This document shows, piece after piece, positions 30,889 through 35,938 of a stretch of 35,938 nucleotides of DNA. The notes under the pieces were generated by a model. The model made no database searches. It worked only from the letters and a program-made list of their open reading frames with translations, and had not been told where the DNA came from. The DNA is from an uncultured Clostridia bacterium (lineage in GTDB: Bacteria > Bacillota > Clostridia > Oscillospirales > Oscillospiraceae). Position 1 is the stretch's first letter; the number at the start of each line of letters is the position of its first letter. A program made the translations under genes and the position numbers. The stretch lies in NCBI GenBank assembly GCA_947383645.1, contig CANDEH010000010.1, positions 1 to 35,938 on the forward strand, written 5' to 3'.

Positions 30889-31716
30889 TCACTCCCGCAG
30901 CGCCGCGGCGTACAGCTCGTTCCGGTTCAGCCCGGTGTCAGCGGCCACGGCCTTAACGGCCTCCTTCATGCCCATACCCGCCTCCCGGCGGCGGCGGACC
31001 AGCGCCACGCCCTCGGCCAGCGTAACGGCGGCCTCCTCCACCGGCTGCGCTCCGGAGAGAACCAGCACGAACTCCCCCCGGGGGGGCGTCCCGGTGTACC
31101 GCTCCACGGCGGCGGAGAGGGTGGTGCGGATGGTCTCCTCGTGGAGCTTGGTCAGCTCCCGGCAGAGGGCCAGGGGCCGGTCGCCGAAGACCTCCAGCAT
31201 GTCCTGGAGGGTGGTCAGCAGCTTGTGGGGGGCCTCGTAGAAGATCATGGTCCGCTGCTCGCTCACCAGGGATTGCAGATGCTCCCGCCGGTTCTTCTTG
31301 TTGGTGGTGAGAAACCCCTCGAAGGTGAACCGCCCCGTGGGCAGGCCCGAGGCCGCCAGGGCGCAGACCAGGGCGCAGCAGCCGGGGATGGGGATCACCT
31401 CCACGCCGCTCTCCGCGCAGGCGCGGACCAGGTCCTCCCCCGGGTCGCTGACGGCGGGCATCCCCGCGTCGGTGACCAGGGCGCAGTTCTCCCCGGCCAG
31501 CAGCCGCCGGAGCACCGTCTCCCCGGCGGTGACGTGGTTGTGCTGGTGGTAGCTCACCAGGGGCTTTTTGATGCCGAAGTGGCTCAGCAGCTTCAGGGAG
31601 ACCCGGGTGTCCTCGGCGGCGATGAAATCCACCGCCTCCAGTGTGGCCAGAGCCCGGGGGCTCAGATCGCTGAGGTTTCCAATAGGTGTGGCCACCAGGT
31701 AGAGTATTCCGGACAT
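30889..31716 (-). CDS. rsmI: 16S rRNA (cytidine-1402-2'-O)-methyltransferase
   Basis: A 275-residue enzyme that methylates the 2'-OH of C1402 in the ribosomal P site using SAM. It opens LYLVATPIGNLSDLSPRALATLEAVD, then AAEDTRVSLKLLSHFGI, VTDAGMPAVSDPGEDLV and IPIPGCCALVCALAASGL; these are the RsmI/tetrapyrrole-methylase hallmarks. FTFEGFLTTNKKNR and the late GEFVLVLSG complete the family pattern. ATG at 31716 with AGGAGG upstream. It lies in a minus-strand operon downstream of a TrmN6-like methyltransferase, an arrangement common in Firmicutes. Confidence 0.95.
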   Translation of the reverse strand: MSGILYLVATPIGNLSDLSPRALATLEAVDFIAAEDTRVSLKLLSHFGIKKPLVSYHQHNHVTAGETVLRRLLAGENCALVTDAGMPAVSDPGEDLVRACAESGVEVIPIPGCCALVCALAASGLPTGRFTFEGFLTTNKKNRREHLQSLVSEQRTMIFYEAPHKLLTTLQDMLEVFGDRPLALCRELTKLHEETIRTTLSAAVERYTGTPPRGEFVLVLSGAQPVEEAAVTLAEGVALVRRRREAGMGMKEAVKAVAADTGLNRNELYAAALRE

Positions 31717-31736
31717 AGACGCCTCCTGTCAGGTAA

Positions 31737-32462
31737 TCAGCCCCCGCTCCGGGACCGGAAATAGATGGTCTTTAGCTCCTCGCTGTCCTCTCCGCCGGCA
31801 TCTTTCAGCAGCAGGGGCGGCTCGATCCGCATCCCCGGCTTCCCGCCCCGGCGTCCCTCGCACAGCAGCAGGGAGGGGGCGGCCTGGGGGGTGTTCTGGA
31901 CCAGGCGCAGCCGCTTGGGCTCGATCTCCGCCTGACGCATGGCGCAGAGGAGGTCGCACAGCCGCTCCGGGCGGTAGACCAGGGACAGCCGTCCGCCCCA
32001 CCGCAGCAGCCGCTTTGCGGCGGCGCAGAGCTCGGCGATGGTGCAGCCGGCCTCCCCCCGGGCCAGACGGAGGGCGTCGGAGCGGGGAACAGGTCCGCTG
32101 TCCTGGGGGAAGTAGGGGGGATTGGAGACCACCAGATCGAAGGAGCCGGCGGGCATTGCCTCTCCCAGGGCGCGGAGGTCGGCGCAGTGGTGGACGGCGG
32201 CGAGCCCGTTTGCCGCCATGGTTTTTTCCGACAGCGCCAGCGCCTCCGGCTGGATCTCCACATTGTGGAGGGTCAGGTCCTTCTGCCGGACCGTCAGCAG
32301 CAGGCCCAGCAGACCGACGCCGGCGCCCAGGTCGCAGACCTTCTCACCGGACCTGACGCGGGTGAAGGCGGCCAGGAGAAAGGTGTCCGTCATGGGGGGA
32401 AAGAGGGTGTCGTCGTAAAAAAAGGCCGGCCCTCCCGGCCATAAGCGGTCCATGCGCTGCAA
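31737..32462 (-). CDS. tRNA1(Val) (adenine-37-N6)-methyltransferase-like protein (TrmN6 family)
   Basis: A ~241-residue class I SAM methyltransferase. Motif I is VCDLGAGVGLLGLLL (~45), the acidic residue after the second strand is in NVEIQPEALALSE, and the catalytic N6-adenine motif is NPPY (SNPPYFPQDSG, ~115). KRLLRWGGRLSLVYRPERL follows. The start is unsure: a TTG at 32462 lies about 11 bases from GGGGGAG, while an ATG at 32453 has no clear ribosome site. Upstream of rsmI, as in many Firmicutes. Confidence 0.87.
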   Translation of the reverse strand: MQRMDRLWPGGPAFFYDDTLFPPMTDTFLLAAFTRVRSGEKVCDLGAGVGLLGLLLTVRQKDLTLHNVEIQPEALALSEKTMAANGLAAVHHCADLRALGEAMPAGSFDLVVSNPPYFPQDSGPVPRSDALRLARGEAGCTIAELCAAAKRLLRWGGRLSLVYRPERLCDLLCAMRQAEIEPKRLRLVQNTPQAAPSLLLCEGRRGGKPGMRIEPPLLLKDAGGEDSEELKTIYFRSRSGG

Positions 32463-32495
32463 GACGGCATCATCTCCCCCCGGCGTGATGCGTCT

Positions 32496-32524
32496 ATTTT
32501 ACTTGAAAAACGTGGATGGCGCAA
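32496..32524 (-). promoter_or_regulatory. Sigma-A-like promoter of the TrmN6-rsmI operon
   Basis: On the minus strand TTGCGC, a 17-base spacer and TAAAAT, about 35-40 bases upstream of the methyltransferase start. Confidence 0.65.
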
Positions 32525-32656
32525 TCATTTTTTTGTCTGGCGGCGCATACCGCTGTCCGCGGCGGGTGTAATGTACCTGCGGCTGTCCGACAGCGGTCGG
32601 ATCAGCCGGGCTCGCAGGGCCGGCATTCTCTCTACAGAAGAAAGAAAAATGACAGA

Positions 32657-32694
32657 AGCACGGAATCAACCCGCATACGCGGATTGATTCCGTG
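32657..32694 (-). terminator. Terminator of the SUV3-like helicase gene
   Basis: A 12-bp perfect stem (GCACGGAATCAA with TTGATTCCGTGC) enclosing a second small stem CCGC/GCGG. On the minus strand it is followed by CTTCTGTCATTTTTC. The region 32525-32656 holds nothing else I can support. Confidence 0.75.
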
Positions 32695-32699
32695 CCTCC

Positions 32700-34907
32700 T
32701 CAAAATGGACGCAAGGTGTCCCGCCTGATCCGATAGCAGCCGTCGCACAGGCGGCCCCGGTGGTGCAGGGGGAGGGATTTGCCGCAGCGGGCGCAGAAGC
32801 GGATGTTGCTGCGCAGGCGGTGGAGGAGGATCTCGTTGATCTCCTCGGCCACCTCCTCCCTGGTATCATAGAGCCTGTCCTCGTCCACAGGGCAGTTAAA
32901 GGCCCTGGCAAAGGAGAAGTACAGATCCAGCTTCCGGTAGTAGAGCTCCAGCTCCGGCAGGGTGGGAACGCCCTCCCCCAGACCCGGCTGGTCCAGCGGT
33001 TCCCCCTGCTGCCAGTGGCGGAGCAGCTGAAAGAACAGGTCCCGGAGGGCGTCCTCCGTCTCGTCGAAGGGGATGTTGGCGGCTCGGAGCTCCTGCTCCC
33101 TGGTGAGGAGGAAGCCCATCTCCCGCAGCTTGGAGATGATGGCGATATACCGGGAGATGTCCAGCTTCTCATAGGGCTCCACCGTGGGCATCCGGTTCCA
33201 CTCCGTCAGCACCTCCAGCAGGTCGAAGTCCACCTGGAGCACCAGGTCGGAGAAGCCGGCCACCGCGGTCTTCAGGGGCGGCACCGCCGTCTCCAGACCC
33301 GCCCGGATCACCGCCAGATTCTGGGTGGCCCCCACGTAGCCCCTGTTGTACATCCCGAAGCGGCCCGCCCGCCCGGCGATCTGCTTGATCTCCTCGGGCC
33401 GCAGCTGGCGGCGCTCCACGCCGTCGAACTTCTCCGTTTCCATGAAGATGATCCGCCGGATGGGCAGGTTCAACCCCATGCCGATGGCGTCGGTGGAGAC
33501 GATATACTCCATCTCACCGGCCAGGAAGCCGTCCATCTGCCTGCGGCGGGTGGCGTAGGGCAGGGCCCCGTAGATGATGGCCGGCTCCTTCCCGTTCTGC
33601 CTGAGGTCCTCCGCCACGCTGAGCACGCCCACCTTGGAGAAGGTGATGAGGGCGTCCCCAGGCTGGATGCGCTGGTAGTCCACGGTGCGGGACATACAGA
33701 TGAGGGGGGTGGTCCGCTGGTGGCGCTCCACCTCCGCGGCGTCGCCGCAGCTGTCGATGAGGCGCAGGAGCAGCTCCTCCGCCTCCGGGGCGGCGCAGAG
33801 GTGGACCTCCGGGGCCAGAACGCCCAGGATCGCCCGGGTCCAGGCGTAGCCCCGCTGAGGGTCGGCGATCATCTGGCACTCGTCGATCACCGCCACGTCG
33901 TAGAACTGCCGGAGGTCCAGCTTCTCCGCGGTGGCGGCCACGTGGGTGTCCCCCTCCCGCAGGTCCTCCTCCTCCCCGGTGGTGAGGCTGCACGCCACGC
34001 CGGCCTTGACAAGGGTCTCCTGGGCCTCCAGGGCCAGCAGGCGCAGGGGGGCCAGGTAGACGCCCGTGGGGGCGTGCATGAGCCGCTGGAAGCCGGCGTA
34101 GGTCTTGCCGGTGTTGGTGCCGCCCAGGTGGAGGATGAAGCGGCGGTGCATGGCGCGGGCCTCCGGATACTCGTCCTTGGGGTTCAAAGCGATCAGTAGG
34201 GACAGGTTGGTGCGGATGGCCTGGGGCACGTACCACACCGACCAGACGGCGGAGAGCCCCTCGGTGAGGAGCTGGGAGAAGGGGAAGTTCTCCGCGCGGA
34301 GCATGGCCTCCGCGTCCGCCTCCGGCTGGGCGGCGGAGAAGGCCGCAAGGACCTGCCCGGCCGCGGCGCGGAGCACGCGGGGATAGCGGTCCAGGACCTC
34401 CCGGGCCAGGGGATGGTCGGCGGCGGCGGTGAGCCAGCTCACCGAGCGGAGGAAGTTCTTCAGGATCGCCGTCAGATGACGGACGCCGGCCCCCTGCTCC
34501 AGGGACAGAAATTCCCGCATCTGGCCCATGGCCCCGCCGGGGCGCAGCTCCTGGCTGCGGGGGATGGTGGGGATTCGATCCAGAATGGCCCGGTGGTAGT
34601 ATCCGGCCAGGATCCAGGGGGCGGTGTCGGCGCGCTCCGCCGAGAGAAAGGACTGGTCCAGGGCGGCGGCGGCGCGCCGGCTCTGGGCGGAGGCGGTCCT
34701 GGCGTGTCCGCCCTTCAGCTGGCCCTCCAGAAAGCGGGGGTCCCGCTCCGCCCGCTGCACGTCCTCCCGGTCCCAGACGCGGGTCGGATGTGCGCCGGAG
34801 TGGAAGATGCGGGGCTTGGGGAGCAGCTCCTTGAGCAGCTCATTGGACCAGCCCCGCTGCCTGAGCATGGAGGCGGTCAGATATTTTCCGTTGCTGCGCC
34901 GGGCCAC
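32700..34907 (-). CDS. SUV3-like DEAD/DEAH-box helicase
   Basis: A 735-residue ATP-dependent helicase. After ~200 residues of N-terminal sequence come motif I GGTNTGKTY, YLAPLRLLALEAQE (Ia), TTGEEED, motif II VIDECQMIADPQRGYAWTRAILG, then motif V-VI VSTDAIGMGLNLPIRRIIF and QIAGRAGRFG. This set, especially PLRLLA and the DECQM-DPQRG-AWTRA block, marks the SUV3 family of RNA helicases rather than RecQ or RecG. The C-terminus has a CxxC-x8-CxxC zinc finger (FCARCGKS...RLCDGCYRI). GTG at 34907 with GGAGGG six bases upstream is chosen; the frame runs on to 35246 through the terminator region. A role in RNA turnover is inferred from mitochondrial relatives. Confidence 0.88.
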   Translation of the reverse strand: MARRSNGKYLTASMLRQRGWSNELLKELLPKPRIFHSGAHPTRVWDREDVQRAERDPRFLEGQLKGGHARTASAQSRRAAAALDQSFLSAERADTAPWILAGYYHRAILDRIPTIPRSQELRPGGAMGQMREFLSLEQGAGVRHLTAILKNFLRSVSWLTAAADHPLAREVLDRYPRVLRAAAGQVLAAFSAAQPEADAEAMLRAENFPFSQLLTEGLSAVWSVWYVPQAIRTNLSLLIALNPKDEYPEARAMHRRFILHLGGTNTGKTYAGFQRLMHAPTGVYLAPLRLLALEAQETLVKAGVACSLTTGEEEDLREGDTHVAATAEKLDLRQFYDVAVIDECQMIADPQRGYAWTRAILGVLAPEVHLCAAPEAEELLLRLIDSCGDAAEVERHQRTTPLICMSRTVDYQRIQPGDALITFSKVGVLSVAEDLRQNGKEPAIIYGALPYATRRRQMDGFLAGEMEYIVSTDAIGMGLNLPIRRIIFMETEKFDGVERRQLRPEEIKQIAGRAGRFGMYNRGYVGATQNLAVIRAGLETAVPPLKTAVAGFSDLVLQVDFDLLEVLTEWNRMPTVEPYEKLDISRYIAIISKLREMGFLLTREQELRAANIPFDETEDALRDLFFQLLRHWQQGEPLDQPGLGEGVPTLPELELYYRKLDLYFSFARAFNCPVDEDRLYDTREEVAEEINEILLHRLRSNIRFCARCGKSLPLHHRGRLCDGCYRIRRDTLRPF

Positions 34908-35202
34908 GGCACGCCCTCCTCCCTTGCCGGCGCGGCGCGGACAGCCGTTGAGCCGGGTGATTTTTATAGGTATAGTATGGCCCGGCGGAGGAAAAATTGC
35001 AGAGGGCTTTTCCGACGCGATACGGGCCGTTTTGACGCGGTTCGCTCCATTATAGCAGATTTTGCAGGCGGGATGCAACAGCAGAGCGAAAATAACTGCG
35101 GGAGAAGGGGAGGGAAGGGGAAGAAAAAAGAGAGAGCGGTCCGAAACAGGCCGTACAGGGGGGCCTGGGGCGAGGCGAGGGAAGGAAAACAGGAAAAACA
35201 AG

Positions 35203-35243
35203 TGACCGGATTGTGCCGTATGCGGCAGAATCCGGTCATTTTT
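35203..35243 (+). terminator. Hairpin with T run between divergent helicase and csrA
   Basis: Arms TGACCGGATT and AATCCGGTCA with inner TGCCG/CGGCA, then five T on the plus strand. Its position between divergent genes is odd: no plus-strand gene precedes it. Confidence 0.65.
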
Positions 35244-35255
35244 CATCCCGTTTTC

Positions 35256-35283
35256 TGTTACAGGTTGTATACTTCCTGTAACA
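35256..35283. promoter_or_regulatory. 28-bp palindromic operator candidate, copy A
   Basis: TGTTACAGG, a 10-base centre with GTATAC, and CCTGTAACA. The nine-base arms are perfectly symmetric. It is the exact reverse complement of copy B at 35371. Confidence 0.75.
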
Positions 35284-35370
35284 GGGAACCATGGGTTTGT
35301 TCAATAATAATATCGGCAAGGAAGTGGCAGAAATAAGGGGTTTTACAAAAAAATTTCAACCTCGACATTT

Positions 35371-35398
35371 TGTTACAGGAAGTATACAACCTGTAACA
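35371..35398. promoter_or_regulatory. 28-bp palindromic operator candidate, copy B
   Basis: Exact reverse complement of copy A, 87 bases downstream and 36 bases before the csrA start codon. Its centre (TATACA) could be part of a -10 element with TCGACA at 35362, although the spacing (15) is short. The two copies look like binding sites for one dimeric regulator. Confidence 0.75.
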
Positions 35399-35434
35399 GA
35401 GATCGACGGCAGACGACAGAAAGGGGGAGGAGGA

Positions 35435-35671
35435 ATGCTGGCGCTGACAGTGCGGGAGGGCGATTACGTGACCATAGGCGAGGACATCGTGGTGCAGGTG
35501 CTGAAGACCGGTGAGGTGTTCCGCATCGCCATCGAGGCTCCCAGAGAGCTGGATATCCGGCGCGCGAAGGTGCAGGAGGCCGTGGGGGATGTTCCGGCGT
35601 GCATCCGGGAGAAGCGGCGGCAGGAGGCGGCCAAGGGCCCCAACTACCGCCGGACGCGGGTGCTGCGATAG
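35435..35671 (+). CDS. csrA: Carbon storage regulator CsrA (RNA-binding translational repressor)
   Basis: A 78-residue protein that dimerises and binds GGA motifs in mRNA leaders. MLALTVREGDYVTIGEDIVVQVLKTGEVFRIAIEAPRELDIRRAKVQEAV follows the CsrA pattern strand by strand, with the RNA-contacting MLxLT start and IAIEAPREL-IRR segment. The C-terminal ~28 residues are longer and more basic than in Bacillus. The ATG at 35435 has GGGGAGGAGG directly upstream; the frame is open to 35291, but that part lies in the operator region. It sits just upstream of a flagellin, as in Bacillus, where CsrA represses hag translation. FliW, its usual antagonist, is not in the window. Confidence 0.93.
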   Translation: MLALTVREGDYVTIGEDIVVQVLKTGEVFRIAIEAPRELDIRRAKVQEAVGDVPACIREKRRQEAAKGPNYRRTRVLR

Positions 35672-35700
35672 AGGTTTCACCCGGCCAGCGCAGGCCGGAT

Positions 35701-35810
35701 GAGATAAGGAGGCAGTCGATAGGTTCGGACAGTCTGGCCAGATGGCCGGACCAATCGACGAATTTCGTGGGGCGGCCGCAAGGATAGCAGCCGCAAGATG
35801 ATAAGGAGAC
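35701..35810 (+). promoter_or_regulatory. Flagellin mRNA leader with GGA hairpins (CsrA target candidate)
   Basis: The leader holds AAGGAGG at 35706, a two-tier hairpin (GTCGAT 35715/ATCGAC 35754 enclosing TCTGGCC/GGCCGGA), and a hairpin at 35772-35794 (GCGGC/GCCGC) whose loop shows AAGGA. The real ribosome site AAGGAG is at ~35804. A GGA in a hairpin loop near a second GGA in the ribosome site is the classic CsrA binding arrangement. The phrase GATGAGATAAGGAGGCAG (35698) is nearly repeated as GATGATAAGGAGACAG at the true start. Confidence 0.65.
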
Positions 35811-35814
35811 AGAC

Positions 35815-35938
35815 ATGAGAATTTAGCATAATATTATGGCGATGAGCGCCTACCGCAACTACAACACCAACACCAGCGCCGTAGCGAAGAACCTGGAGAA
35901 GCTGTCTTCCGGCTACAAGATCAACCGCGCCGGTGACG
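35815..35938 (+). pseudogene. Flagellin start with an in-frame TAG at codon 4, 3' end beyond the window
   Basis: ATG AGA ATT TAG CAT AAT ATT ATG runs from 35815, then the frame gives AMSAYRNYNTNTSAVAKNLE and KLSSGYKINRAGD, a textbook flagellin N-terminus. Clostridial flagellins usually begin MRIQHNI, so a CAG codon appears changed to TAG. The ribosome site AAGGAG (~35804) serves the ATG at 35815. Restart at ATG 35836 or 35842 would give a filament protein lacking about 7-9 residues. It may be a damaged gene, a sequencing error or a three-codon leader with reinitiation; the rest of the gene is not visible. Confidence 0.75.

Noticed and set aside
35815..35938. Pyrrolysine or other recoding of TAG
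   Set aside because: TAG is the stop codon of many genes in this window, and no Pyl genes are seen.
1..35938. CRISPR arrays, rRNA or tRNA genes, prophage
   Set aside because: No regularly spaced direct repeats, structural RNA genes or phage-type genes were seen.

Overview
The window reads as chromosomal DNA of a GC-rich, flagellated, endospore-forming member of the Clostridia, most like the Oscillospiraceae (relatives of Flavonifractor, Intestinimonas, Lawsonibacter). The evidence is adjacent spoIVB and spo0A, a SpoVAF/GerA-type germination protein, CmpB-family membrane protein, clostridial-type flagellins next to csrA, and AGGAGG ribosome sites with sigma-A type promoters. Both ends of the window lie inside flagellin genes on the + strand. 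This suggests a contig broken at conserved, multi-copy flagellin sequence.

Layout. 1-2.9 kb: 3' part of a very large flagellin, a remnant of a second flagellin 3' end, and a terminator. 3.0-11.3 kb: a PfkB sugar kinase, a ribose-type ABC importer (lipoprotein, double ATPase, permease), an MtnK-type methylthioribose/5-deoxyribose kinase and an MtnA-type aldose-1-phosphate isomerase. 11.4-23.4 kb: a DeoR regulator divergent from a long operon of split transketolase, RuBisCO-like protein, class II aldolase, PduL, EutN-type vertex protein, PduP-type aldehyde dehydrogenase, PduS, PduT-type shell protein, an array of eight hairpins, a hexameric shell protein and two more vertex proteins. A terminator follows, then a FucU-type mutarotase and a FucA-type aldolase. 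23.5-25.6 kb: spo0A and spoIVB on the minus strand. 26.1-29.3 kb: CmpB-family protein, HD hydrolase, two foldback repeats, spoVAF-like gene. 29.3-34.9 kb, minus strand: ART-like/NADAR pair, small P-loop kinase, rsmI, a TrmN6-like methyltransferase and a SUV3-like helicase. 35.2-35.9 kb: paired 28-bp palindromes, csrA, and the start of a flagellin carrying a TAG at codon 4.

How the genes fit together. The 3-23 kb region looks like one catabolic system. A ribose-like sugar (best guess 5-deoxyribose or 5-methylthioribose) is imported, phosphorylated at C1, isomerised to the ketose-1-phosphate and cleaved by a class II aldolase to DHAP and a short aldehyde. This is the chemistry of the known DHAP shunt / 5-deoxyribose disposal pathway. 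Here the aldolase sits in an operon with a bacterial microcompartment shell and the aldehyde-to-acyl-phosphate core enzymes, so the aldehyde would be made and oxidised inside a compartment. No diol dehydratase, ethanolamine lyase or glycyl-radical enzyme is present, so the aldolase itself would be the signature enzyme. The RuBisCO-like protein and split transketolase have no obvious step in that scheme and are the most novel part. The substrate and the role of these extra enzymes are inferences.
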